A program made the translations under genes and the position numbers. Below the pieces are notes generated by a model. It was not told where the DNA came from. It did not search any database and saw nothing but the letters and a program-made list of their open reading frames with translations. From Pseudomonas fluorescens (GTDB lineage Bacteria > Pseudomonadota > Gammaproteobacteria > Pseudomonadales > Pseudomonadaceae), in NCBI RefSeq assembly GCF_902497895.1, contig NZ_CABVHQ010000046.1, positions 1-49,755 on the forward strand: a stretch of DNA of 49,755 nucleotides. The letters are read 5' to 3'. Of the stretch, positions 8,222 to 16,943 are shown piece by piece (the first letter of the stretch is position 1; each line of letters begins with the position of its first letter).

Positions 8222-9907
8222 CTACTCCATATTGGAGCGCACCGGGTCATCCATCTCTGCCTGTTGGCTCAGTTCGTGTTCGCGGATCAGCCGCTTGTTT
8301 ATTTTCCCGACACTGGTTCCAGGAATATCGGCAACGATCCTGATCTGCTTGGGGATCGCCCACTTGTTGATACGGCCACTCTCGACATACTGATGCAGAT
8401 GGGCCTCCAGAATTTCCGGGGTAATGCCTGCTCCTGGTGCGCAAACTACCAGGGCCACTGGTCGCTCACCCCACTGCGGGTCAGGAATGCCCACGACCGC
8501 AACTGAGCTGACTGCCGGGTGTTCGCTGATCAGACTCTCCAGCTCCAACGAGCTGATCCACTCCCCTCCCGTCTTGATGACGTCTTTGATCCGGTCCTTG
8601 ATCTCCACCACGCCGAGGGCATCGATCGAGGCGATATCACCGGTATGCATCCAACCGTTTTCCCAAAGCTGCGCCCCCTGCTCCGGCTCTTTGAGGTAGC
8701 CTTGGGTCAACCAGGGCGCACGTACTACTATCTCGCCCAGCGCCTCGCCATCGTGAGGTGCGTCGTTGCCACTGGCATCGATGATCCGCAAATCGACCAT
8801 CGGCACCGCAATCCCGGTCTTGATTCGAGCGGCCAATTGCGCTTGGGCGGGTTGTGCAAGCTGCGCCTCACGCAAGTGAGTCAAACACAGCAATGGGCAG
8901 GTCTCGGACATCCCGTATCCGCTATGGACATGCAGTCCCCTTGCCGTCGCCTGGGCAGCGATGCCCTGGGTCAATGCACTTCCACCCAAGAGCATTTTCC
9001 AGCCGTTGAAGTCAGTCTGCGCTGCTTCGTCGCAACCCAGGATCATCTGCAGAATCGTCGGCACGCAATGGGAAAAGCTGACCTTTTCTTCGCGGTACAA
9101 CCTGACCAGGCTATTGGGCTCATACCGCCCCGGGTAAACCTGCTTGATCCCCATCAGCGTCGCGACATAGGGCACGCCCCAGGCATGCACATGAAACATC
9201 GGCGTGATGGGCATATACACATCGTCCGAGCGTAACAATGGCAAACCCTGGTACACGCCCAGCGTGCCCACGGCGTTCAGTGTATGCAGCACCAACTGGC
9301 GGTGCGTGAAGTAAACGCCCTTGGGATTTCCAGTGGTACCGGTGGTGTAAAAAATGGTCGCCACCGAGTTCTCGTCGAAGTCAGGGAAGTCGAAGTGACC
9401 GTCAGCCTGCGCCAGCAGGCATTCATATTCCCCCACCACCGGCAGCTCGGTCGGCGTCGGGCCGACATCACTGAGCTGGATATAGCCCTTGACGGTCGTC
9501 AGCTCTCCATGAATCTGCTCAATCAACGGCAGGAAATCATCATGCACCAACACCAGGTCATCCTCGGCGTGGTTCATGGTGTAGAGAACCTGCTCCGGGG
9601 AGAGACGGATATTGACCGTGTGCAGCACCGCGCCAATCATGGGCACGGCAAAAAAACACTCCAGATAACGGTGGCTGTCCCAATCCAGCAGCGCCACCGT
9701 GTCTCCTGCCTTGACGCCGGCGTTCGTCAGCGCTTTGGCCAATTGCTTGATTCGCTCATTAAGCGTCCGGTAGCTGTAACGCAGCTTGTCCGCGTAGACG
9801 ATCTCCTGCTCCGGTGCGTAACGCGCGCCCGAGAGCAACAGGCTTTTGATCAGCAATGGATAGGCATATGCGCCTTGCGCGGGCGCGATTATTTTTGTTG
9901 TCAGCAC
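8222..9907 (-). CDS. Medium/long-chain fatty-acid--CoA ligase (AMP-forming)
   Basis: Acyl-CoA synthetase of the ANL superfamily, 561 residues; it activates a carboxylic acid with ATP and CoA. The P-loop YTTGTTGNPKGV is near residue 188. Further motifs are YGMSETCPL (near 333) and HTGDIASID, followed by the hinge DRIKDVIKTGGEWIS with the catalytic region of the C-terminal domain. The overall sequence is closest by eye to the AlkK-type medium-chain ligases of Pseudomonas. The start is a GTG at 9907 with AGGAAG seven bases upstream. It is the last gene of the minus-strand cluster, directly after the acyl-CoA dehydrogenase (49-base gap), so it probably feeds that enzyme. Chain length and substrate cannot be read from sequence. 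Confidence 0.9.
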   Translation of the reverse strand: MLTTKIIAPAQGAYAYPLLIKSLLLSGARYAPEQEIVYADKLRYSYRTLNERIKQLAKALTNAGVKAGDTVALLDWDSHRYLECFFAVPMIGAVLHTVNIRLSPEQVLYTMNHAEDDLVLVHDDFLPLIEQIHGELTTVKGYIQLSDVGPTPTELPVVGEYECLLAQADGHFDFPDFDENSVATIFYTTGTTGNPKGVYFTHRQLVLHTLNAVGTLGVYQGLPLLRSDDVYMPITPMFHVHAWGVPYVATLMGIKQVYPGRYEPNSLVRLYREEKVSFSHCVPTILQMILGCDEAAQTDFNGWKMLLGGSALTQGIAAQATARGLHVHSGYGMSETCPLLCLTHLREAQLAQPAQAQLAARIKTGIAVPMVDLRIIDASGNDAPHDGEALGEIVVRAPWLTQGYLKEPEQGAQLWENGWMHTGDIASIDALGVVEIKDRIKDVIKTGGEWISSLELESLISEHPAVSSVAVVGIPDPQWGERPVALVVCAPGAGITPEILEAHLHQYVESGRINKWAIPKQIRIVADIPGTSVGKINKRLIREHELSQQAEMDDPVRSNME

Positions 9908-9956
9908 GGTAAGTCTTCCTGATTTTGTTTTTGGAGATCATCTCCAGTTCGCTGGG

Positions 9957-11735
9957 TCAGAACTGCGCCGCATCGAGCAGGTACAACGATTCGCTACCGG
10001 CCTTGACCGAGGCACTCAACGAGTGAATCCGCGGCAACAGGCGAGCGAAATAGAAGCGTGCGGTGCCCAGTTTGCTGGCGTAGAAATCGTCCTGCGCTTC
10101 CTTGCCCATGGCGGCCTTGGCCATCAATGCCCACATGTAGGCATAGGCGGTGTAACCGAAAGCCTGCAGGTACTCCACGGAAGCAGCGCCGATTTCATTC
10201 GGGTTGGTTTTGCAGCGATCCAGCACCCAGGCGGTCAATTCGTCGAGGTTGTCCAGGGCCGCATTCAGCGGCTTGGTGAACTCGGCCAGATCAGCACTGG
10301 CGGTGGCGGTGAAATGGCGGATTTCGTCGGCGAACAGTTGGTAGGATGCGCCGCCGGTGCCCACCACCTTGCGTCCGACCAGGTCCAGCGCCTGAATGCC
10401 GTTGGTGCCTTCGTAGATCTGGGTGATGCGCACATCACGCACCAGTTGCTCCTGGCCCCACTCGCGAATGTAGCCGTGGCCGCCGAATACCTGCTGGCCA
10501 TGAATGGTGGTTTCCAGACCCAGGTCGGTGAGGAAGGCCTTGGCGACCGGCGTCAACAGCGCCACCAGCGCCTCGGCGCGTTTGCGGGTAGTCGGGTCTT
10601 CGCTGAATTTGGCGGTATCGAGCTGCATGGCCACGTAGGTGGAAAACGCCCGGCCGCCTTCGTTCGAGGCTTTCATGGTCAGCAACATGCGGCGCACTTC
10701 CGGGTGCACGATGATTGGGTCGGCGATCTTGTCTGTGGCTTGCGGACCGGTCGGCGAACGACTTTGCAGGCGATCGCGGGCGTACTCGATGGCGTTCTGA
10801 CAGGAACGCTCGCCGCAAGCCAGGCCCTGGATGCCAACACCCAGACGCTCGTAGTTCATCATGGTGAACATGGCGGCCAGGCCCTTGTTCGGCGCATCGA
10901 CGATCCAACCCGTGGCGCCGTCGAAGTTCATCACGCAGGTGGCCGAAGCCTTGATCCCCATCTTGTGTTCGATCGAGCCGCAGGACAACGCGTTCTTCTG
11001 GCCCAGACTGCCATCGGCGTTGACCATGATTTTCGGCACCAGGAACAGCGAGATGCCTTTCGGGCCTGCCGGCGCATCGGGAAGCCTGGCCAGCACCAGG
11101 TGGATGATGTTTTCGCTCAGGTCGTGCTCACCGCCGGTGATGAAGATCTTGGTCCCGCTGATCTTATAGGATCCGTCGGCCTGGGGTTCGGCCTTGGTGC
11201 GGATCATCCCCAGATCAGTCCCGGCATGGGGCTCGGTCAGGCACATGGAGCCGGCCCAGACGCCGGCATACAGGTTTGGCAGGTACGTCTCTTTCAACGT
11301 TTCGCTGGCGTGAGCGTTGATGGCCAGGCAGGCGCCGGCCGTCAGCATCGGATACAGGCCGAAGGAAAGATTGGCCGCGCTGACCATTTCCTCGACCTGG
11401 GCGCCAATCACCTTGGGCATGCCCATGCCACCGTACGCCGGATCGCCACCCACGCCGACCCAACCGCCCTCGGCAAACGCCCGATAGGCGGCCGGGAAAC
11501 CGGCTGGCGTGGTCACCACGCCGTCGCTCCAGGAACAGCCCTGTTCGTCGCCACTGCGATTGAGCGGCGCGATAAGGTCCGCCGTGATCTTGCCGGCTTC
11601 CTCGAGGACCGCGTTGGCGGTGTCTTCATCCACCACCTCGGCCAGGGCCGGCATTGCGGCCCACAGCCTGGAGACTTCGAAGACCTCGTTGAGTACGAAA
11701 CGAATGTCGCGCAGGGGGGCTTTGTAATCAGACAT
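9957..11735 (-). CDS. Acyl-CoA dehydrogenase (FadE-type, with C-terminal extension)
   Basis: FAD enzyme that desaturates acyl-CoA at C2-C3. At 592 residues it is longer than the ~380-residue short-chain enzymes and fits the class with an N-terminal leader helix region and an extra C-terminal domain. Visible features are CLTEPHAGTDLG (FAD/substrate loop near residue 165), FITGGEHD, and IYEGTNGIQALDL near residue 430, where the Glu is the family's usual catalytic base. The ATG at 11735 has only a weak GAG ribosome site. It lies between the RND transporter (97-base gap with two hairpins) and the acyl-CoA ligase, suggesting beta-oxidation of whatever the cluster imports. Confidence 0.92.
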   Translation of the reverse strand: MSDYKAPLRDIRFVLNEVFEVSRLWAAMPALAEVVDEDTANAVLEEAGKITADLIAPLNRSGDEQGCSWSDGVVTTPAGFPAAYRAFAEGGWVGVGGDPAYGGMGMPKVIGAQVEEMVSAANLSFGLYPMLTAGACLAINAHASETLKETYLPNLYAGVWAGSMCLTEPHAGTDLGMIRTKAEPQADGSYKISGTKIFITGGEHDLSENIIHLVLARLPDAPAGPKGISLFLVPKIMVNADGSLGQKNALSCGSIEHKMGIKASATCVMNFDGATGWIVDAPNKGLAAMFTMMNYERLGVGIQGLACGERSCQNAIEYARDRLQSRSPTGPQATDKIADPIIVHPEVRRMLLTMKASNEGGRAFSTYVAMQLDTAKFSEDPTTRKRAEALVALLTPVAKAFLTDLGLETTIHGQQVFGGHGYIREWGQEQLVRDVRITQIYEGTNGIQALDLVGRKVVGTGGASYQLFADEIRHFTATASADLAEFTKPLNAALDNLDELTAWVLDRCKTNPNEIGAASVEYLQAFGYTAYAYMWALMAKAAMGKEAQDDFYASKLGTARFYFARLLPRIHSLSASVKAGSESLYLLDAAQF

Positions 11736-11757
11736 GAATGAAATACTCAGGCAATGT

Positions 11758-11808
11758 CAGGGCATTGAACATGCCCTGGTCAGTGGAAGTCTCACCCTCG
11801 CGGGTGAG
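11758..11808. other. Two hairpins between the RND and acyl-CoA dehydrogenase genes
   Basis: CAGGGCAT/ATGCCCTG (11758-11778) and CTCACCC/GGGTGAG (11791-11808) are perfect short stem-loops in the 97-base gap. Neither has a U-run on its downstream side in the direction of transcription, so they probably mark an intercistronic processing or attenuation point rather than a full stop. Confidence 0.55.
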
Positions 11809-11832
11809 CGCTAAAAAATCCCAATGGGGCCA

Positions 11833-14289
11833 TTAGTTGGCCTGGATCGACTGGCTCCCGGTGTTTCGCAGCAGGAACCAGGACAGCGCCGGAATCAGGA
11901 TCAGTGCACCGAGCATGTTCCAGATGAACATGAAGGTCAGCAGGATGCCCATGTCGGCCTGGAACTTGATCGGCGACCAGGCCCAGCACACCACACCGGC
12001 AGCCAGGGTTATGCCGACCAGACCGACGACCCGGCCGGTGAAGGCCACCGCATTGCGATAGGCCTGCGACAGCGACATGCCGCGACGCTGGTAGTGCAAC
12101 TGCACACTGAGCAGGTACAGCGCGTAGTCCACGCCAATGCCTACCCCCAGGGCGATTACCGGCAGCGTCGCGACTTTCACCCCGATACCCATGATCACCA
12201 TCAGCGCCTCGCAAAGGATCGAGGTGAGCACCAGCGGCAACAACGCCACCAGCGTCGCGCGCCAGCTACGGAAAGTGATCAGGCAGAACAGCGTCACGGC
12301 CAGGTAGACGTACAGCAACATGGTGCGGTTGGCCTCGCGCACCACGATGTTGGTCGCCGCTTCAATCCCGGCGGTGCCGGCGGCGAGCAGGAACTGGCGA
12401 TCCTCGGTGCTGTTTTCCTTGGCGAAGGTGTCGGCGATGGCGACCACTGCGTCGAGCGTTTCGGCCTTGTGGTCCTTGAGGAACGCGATCACCGGCATCA
12501 CCGAACAGTCGGTATTGAACAACTCCGGCGCATTGACCGAGGCCTGTTGCGCGGCGTAGTTCAGCACGTTCTGGTTGCGCTGGATGCTGTTCAGCTTGGG
12601 GTTACCCTCGAAGGAGCCGGCAGTGATCTGGCGGACCGCGTTGACCAGCGATGAAGTCGCTTGCACACCCGGGTGTTGCTGCAGCTCCCAGGCCAGGCGG
12701 TCGGCCAGGATCAGCGTCTGATAGTTCAGGCAACCTTCGGGCGGGGTCTTGATCATCACTGCGAACAGGTCGCTGGACAGCGCGTAGTGGCTGGTGATGT
12801 AGGCGTTGTCGCGGTTGTAGCGTGAGTCCGCGCGCAGCTCCGGGGCGCCACTGTCGAGGTCGCCGATTTTCAGCTGCAGGCTGACCACGAAGCCTGCGAT
12901 GCCCATCACCACGGCACCCAGCACAATGCCCAAGGCCCACTTGGGGGTGGTGAAACGGTCGAGAAAATCCCACAGTTTGCCGAAGCCGCGATGCTCGGCG
13001 GCCCGGGTGTCGATCTTCAATGCACGGGCGGCAGCCTGGCGACCGACGCCGATATACGAGAGTGCCACCGGCATCAGCAGCAGCGAGGTGAAGATCAACA
13101 CAGCCACACCGATACTGGCGGTAATGGCCAGGTCCTGAATCACCGGAATATCGATCAGCATCAACACCGCGAAACCGACCGCGTCGGCCAGTAGCGCGGT
13201 GACGCCGGCGATGAACAGGCGACGGAAGGTGTAGCGCGCCGCCACCAGTTTATGGGTGCCGCGGGCGATGTCCTGCATGATGCCGTTCATCTTCTGCGCC
13301 GCGTGGGACACGCCGATGGCGAAGATCAGGAACGGCACAAGGACCGAGTAGGGATCAATGGCATAACCCAGCCAGGCCACGATGCCCAGCTGCCAGACCA
13401 CTGCCGTCAGCGAACAGACGATCACCAGCAGGGTGCTGCGGATGCAACGGGTGTAGAGGTAAATGATGACGAACGAGGTCATCACGGCCAGGCCGAAGAA
13501 CATCATCACCTGGATCAGGCCGTCGATCAGATCGCCGATCAATTTGGCGAAACCGATCACCCGGACCTTGTACTTGCCCTTGCCCTCCTCCCCGGCCTTG
13601 CGCGCCTTGCTGTCACCGGCGAACTCGATCTTGTCCCGCAACTGCTCTTCAAGAACCTGGGCGAACTGATAATAGTTGATGCCGTGCCCGGTGGCCGAGG
13701 CCCTGTCCAGCAACGGCACGATCAACATGCTCGATTTGAAGTCACTGGCCACCAGGCTGCCAACGATGCCGGCGCGGTTGATGTTCTGGCGCAGCTGCTC
13801 GATGTCTGCGGGTGAGCCCTGGTAGGTATCGGGCATCACCGGACCGCCCTGGAAGCCCTCTTCGGTGACTTCGGTCCAGCGCACCGCCGAACTCCACAGT
13901 GACTTCATCCAGGCGCGGTCGACGCCTTCAGTGAGGAACAAGTCGTCGTTGACCTGCTTGAGCACGCTCAGATACTCGGGGTCGAAAATATCGCCCTGGG
14001 TGTTCTCCACCACTACCCGTACCGAACTGCCCAGGCCGCGCAACGACTTGCGGTTCTCGAGGAAATTCTGGATATACGGCTGGCTCTGCGGAATCATTTT
14101 CTCGAAACTGGGACGCAGTTCCAGGCGGGTCACCATCATGTAACCCAGCACCAGGGTGATCAGCGCCATGAGCAGCATGAACAGCGGACGGTAGTTGAAC
14201 ACCCACCGTTCCAGCAGATTACCGGTGCTTCGATCGAAGTCATGCAAGTCGCAAATCACCGGCATGGTGTCTTGCTTGATATTGCCCAT
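11833..14289 (-). CDS. MMPL/RND-family transporter
   Basis: Large inner-membrane protein of 818 residues with the RND/MMPL layout. There is one N-terminal helix (about residues 32-52), a periplasmic domain, a block of helices around 255-400, a second periplasmic domain and a second helix block around 660-810. This internal duplication is typical of RND permeases. It is shorter than drug-efflux AcrB-type pumps and has no adjacent membrane-fusion protein, and it belongs with MMPL-like lipid or hydrophobic-compound transporters. It lies in the DUF1302-DUF1329-YCF48-RND order; these four families commonly co-occur in proteobacteria, so they likely form one envelope system moving a hydrophobic substrate. 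Direction of transport is unknown. Confidence 0.88.
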   Translation of the reverse strand: MGNIKQDTMPVICDLHDFDRSTGNLLERWVFNYRPLFMLLMALITLVLGYMMVTRLELRPSFEKMIPQSQPYIQNFLENRKSLRGLGSSVRVVVENTQGDIFDPEYLSVLKQVNDDLFLTEGVDRAWMKSLWSSAVRWTEVTEEGFQGGPVMPDTYQGSPADIEQLRQNINRAGIVGSLVASDFKSSMLIVPLLDRASATGHGINYYQFAQVLEEQLRDKIEFAGDSKARKAGEEGKGKYKVRVIGFAKLIGDLIDGLIQVMMFFGLAVMTSFVIIYLYTRCIRSTLLVIVCSLTAVVWQLGIVAWLGYAIDPYSVLVPFLIFAIGVSHAAQKMNGIMQDIARGTHKLVAARYTFRRLFIAGVTALLADAVGFAVLMLIDIPVIQDLAITASIGVAVLIFTSLLLMPVALSYIGVGRQAAARALKIDTRAAEHRGFGKLWDFLDRFTTPKWALGIVLGAVVMGIAGFVVSLQLKIGDLDSGAPELRADSRYNRDNAYITSHYALSSDLFAVMIKTPPEGCLNYQTLILADRLAWELQQHPGVQATSSLVNAVRQITAGSFEGNPKLNSIQRNQNVLNYAAQQASVNAPELFNTDCSVMPVIAFLKDHKAETLDAVVAIADTFAKENSTEDRQFLLAAGTAGIEAATNIVVREANRTMLLYVYLAVTLFCLITFRSWRATLVALLPLVLTSILCEALMVIMGIGVKVATLPVIALGVGIGVDYALYLLSVQLHYQRRGMSLSQAYRNAVAFTGRVVGLVGITLAAGVVCWAWSPIKFQADMGILLTFMFIWNMLGALILIPALSWFLLRNTGSQSIQAN

Positions 14290-14320
14290 GTCAGGGTACT
14301 CGCTCTAATTGATCCAGTTC

Positions 14321-15394
14321 TTATTCGACGCGAAGCGCACGTGCACCACGACCGCCCACCAACACCAGCGAGCCATCGGCGGCCATGGCGGCACCGGCTA
14401 CCGGTGCCTGGTTTTGCTGTGCCACCCACTGCAGTCGCGTGCCATTCTCCTGGCTGAGCAGCATGTGCCCGGCCTGGGTAAATAGCCGATAGCGGCCGTC
14501 GGCGCCCAGCGTGGCGGCTGAGATGCTGACCTGCAGGCCGGTTGTGAGCGGGCTCCAGCTGGCACCGCTGTCGGTGCTGCGAAACACATGCCCGCGCAGA
14601 CCGTAGGCCAGTATTTCCCCAGGTTTGCCGACCACACCAAAAAAGCTGCCCTGATAGGGCGTCTGGAGGGCCGTGAAACGCTGGAGCGAGTCATCCCACT
14701 TGAGCAGCAGGCCCTGTTCTCCGGCGATGTAGAGCGCGTCACCGGTGGAGGCGATGGCGTTGAGGTGCAAGCCCTGGGGGTTATCGGTACGGTCCTGGAA
14801 AGGCGTCCAGTGCTGGCCGCCGTCTTCGGTACGCAGGATCAGGTTGAACGCACCGACCACATAGCCGAGTTTGTCGTTGGCGAACCAGACGTCGAGCAGC
14901 GGTTTATCGGCGCCCTCTTCGATCAGCCGCTGGCCATCGCCGACAAGCTGCGCCCAGTGTTCGTTGGCCGGTTCGGCACTGGCCAGCGCGCTGTAATGCT
15001 TGACCAGCAAAGCGCCGATCTCACGGCCGTCTAACTGCTTGGTCCAGGTGACGCCGGCATCGCTGCTGTGCAGCACCACGCCATCGTTGCCGACCGCCCA
15101 GCCCTGCCCGGCGGAAGAAAAATGCACGGCATTAAGGTCGGCACTGACCGGCACAGCGGCCTGCTGCCAGTTCTTGCCGGCATCATCGGAATAGAGAATG
15201 TGCCCACGCTGACCGACGGCGACCAGACGCTCACCCGCACGGGCCGTGTCCAGCAAGGGACTGCGCACCGCCAGGGCACTGATCCTGGCCGGCAGATCCA
15301 GCACGTCAACGTAGCTGGCCGCCTGAGCGACACCCTGCAACAGTGCCAGCGTGGCGCCCAGCGCCAGCAATAGGTACTTCTTGTACGAACACAT
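14321..15394 (-). CDS. YCF48-like beta-propeller protein, exported
   Basis: A 357-residue protein with a Sec signal peptide (hydrophobic core about residues 6-20, likely cleavage after GVAQA). The rest consists of repeated blades with the pattern ...SxDxGxxW (SDDAGKNW, SSDAGVTW, TEDGGQHW, STDSGASW), the mark of YCF48/HCF136-type propellers related to BNR/sialidase repeats. HCF136 assists photosystem II assembly in plants, but bacterial versions like this are of unknown role and sit beside RND and DUF1329 genes. AGAGGA precedes the ATG. Probably a periplasmic assembly or accessory factor of the neighbouring transporter; this is inferred from context. Confidence 0.88.
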   Translation of the reverse strand: MCSYKKYLLLALGATLALLQGVAQAASYVDVLDLPARISALAVRSPLLDTARAGERLVAVGQRGHILYSDDAGKNWQQAAVPVSADLNAVHFSSAGQGWAVGNDGVVLHSSDAGVTWTKQLDGREIGALLVKHYSALASAEPANEHWAQLVGDGQRLIEEGADKPLLDVWFANDKLGYVVGAFNLILRTEDGGQHWTPFQDRTDNPQGLHLNAIASTGDALYIAGEQGLLLKWDDSLQRFTALQTPYQGSFFGVVGKPGEILAYGLRGHVFRSTDSGASWSPLTTGLQVSISAATLGADGRYRLFTQAGHMLLSQENGTRLQWVAQQNQAPVAGAAMAADGSLVLVGGRGARALRVE

Positions 15395-15545
15395 ACTGCG
15401 TCCTCTTGAGGGAACTGCGCCGGGGCTACGCAGAGTGCAGCCCGGCGTTGGAATCAGGCGCCCTGGACGATCGGCACCACACCGACAGGCGTCCGGTCAC
15501 ACTGCGGGGGGCAATGGACCGAACGGGCGCTTTATCACAGTGTGT

Positions 15546-16904
15546 CTAGCGAATACCGGCCCCCGCCAGGGACTCCGGCGACCACTGCGCCTTGGACAGC
15601 GAATCGATGTAGCGGATGCCGCCGTAAGGACCTACCACTCCGTTGATGTTGTAGGAGCCACCGACCAGGTCGTAGATCATGAAGGGCGTGGAATCCGGAA
15701 CCTGCTTGTCATAGCTCTGGCTGAGGAAGGCGAAGGAGCCACGGTAGAGCTGGCCACGCGCGTCGTACTGGTCGGAGGCCAGAGCAGCCCAGGTGTCTTC
15801 ATCCAGGTAGAAGCGGCGCTTCTGGTAGACGTGACGTGCGCCGGCCTTGAGATTGCCCTCCACGACCCAGACACGGTGCTTCTCCCAGCGCACGAAATCG
15901 GGTGCGAGGTGGTTGGGGGTGGTCAGCGTCTTGGGATCCAGGGCGTAGGTCAGCTTGTAGGTGTTGTAGGGCACGATCATTTCCTGCTTGCCCACCAGCT
16001 TCCAGTCGTAGCGATCCAGCGCGCCGTTGAACACGAATACATCGTCGTAAGTGCCGGCGCCGGCGGTACCGGGGTTAGGCGTGTCATAGGCCAGGTTCGG
16101 CGCCAGTTTGACCCGACGCTGACCCGGCAGGTACTGCCAGGCGCGACGCGGCTGTTCCAGCGGGTTGGCGGCGTCCTTGAGCATGATCGCCTCGCCGGCC
16201 CGGCGCGCGGGGCCGGTGTAGTACAGCTTCATCTGGTAGTACACGTCGGCGCTGCTGATTGGCTGCGCCATGTTCTCGTAGATCGGGTAGGTAATGAACG
16301 CCTGGCCGGTGGTTGCCAGGCTCGGCACGCCGGCCGAGTCGACGTTCCAGGAGTCGTACTTGGAGTTGATGTTGACCCCCTGGTAACGCAGCAAGAAGTT
16401 CCACATTGCCTCGCTGCCCGATTGCGGGATCGGAAACGGTACGCCGGGCAATACGTTGTCGATGGCCAACCCGCCTTCAAGGGACTTGGCGCCGTTGGCA
16501 TTCTTCAAACTGTTATCCAGCACCGCCTGCGGCAGTGCCGCGGTGCGGTGGGTCGGATAAACGTCGACGCGGTAGCTGGGGAAACGCTTGGCCAGCTCCA
16601 CGGTGGTGGCACTGAGCATGCCCTTGTACTGGTCGACGTTCTTGCCATTGATCACCAGCAGCGGTTTTTCACCGGCAAAGGGATCCGGGCGCATGCTGTC
16701 ACCCGTCTTGAAGCTGGCCGGGGCAGTGTTCAGGCCGCCGTTATAGGCGGGAATGGAACCGTCGGCATTACCGGACTTTTCGGCACCCACCAGGGTCAGG
16801 CTGCTGCCCAGTTTGGCCGCCTCTGCAGCCGATACGGCTGCCTGTGCATGAGCGGCAATGGTCATGGCCAGGGACGCGGCCAGCAGAGTTTGGACGAATT
16901 TCAT
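15546..16904 (-). CDS. DUF1329 domain-containing exported protein
   Basis: A 452-residue protein with a clear signal peptide (MKFVQTLLAASLAMTIAAHA, cleavage near AQA). The mature part matches the DUF1329 family, whose members are predicted to have a LolA/LolB-like fold and accompany DUF1302 proteins. AGGAGA lies nine bases before the ATG, and the gene follows the DUF1302 gene by 39 bases, so they are co-transcribed. An imperfect hairpin near 15417-15446 lies in the 151-base gap before the YCF48-like gene. A periplasmic lipid- or hydrophobe-binding shuttle is a reasonable but unproved role. Confidence 0.9.
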   Translation of the reverse strand: MKFVQTLLAASLAMTIAAHAQAAVSAAEAAKLGSSLTLVGAEKSGNADGSIPAYNGGLNTAPASFKTGDSMRPDPFAGEKPLLVINGKNVDQYKGMLSATTVELAKRFPSYRVDVYPTHRTAALPQAVLDNSLKNANGAKSLEGGLAIDNVLPGVPFPIPQSGSEAMWNFLLRYQGVNINSKYDSWNVDSAGVPSLATTGQAFITYPIYENMAQPISSADVYYQMKLYYTGPARRAGEAIMLKDAANPLEQPRRAWQYLPGQRRVKLAPNLAYDTPNPGTAGAGTYDDVFVFNGALDRYDWKLVGKQEMIVPYNTYKLTYALDPKTLTTPNHLAPDFVRWEKHRVWVVEGNLKAGARHVYQKRRFYLDEDTWAALASDQYDARGQLYRGSFAFLSQSYDKQVPDSTPFMIYDLVGGSYNINGVVGPYGGIRYIDSLSKAQWSPESLAGAGIR

Positions 16905-16943
16905 ATTGTTGTTCTCCTGCTTAATGACTAAGCAATGGGTGAA

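Noticed and set aside
10023..11741. Long plus-strand frame opposite the acyl-CoA dehydrogenase
   Set aside because: It mirrors the minus-strand coding frame, has Gln/His/Gly-rich composition typical of antisense to GC-rich genes, and the dehydrogenase motifs are on the other strand. The same applies to other long antisense frames, such as those opposite ilvD and the DUF1302 gene.
11791..11808. Rho-independent terminator after the RND gene
   Set aside because: The hairpin is real but in the direction of transcription the T-run precedes rather than follows it.
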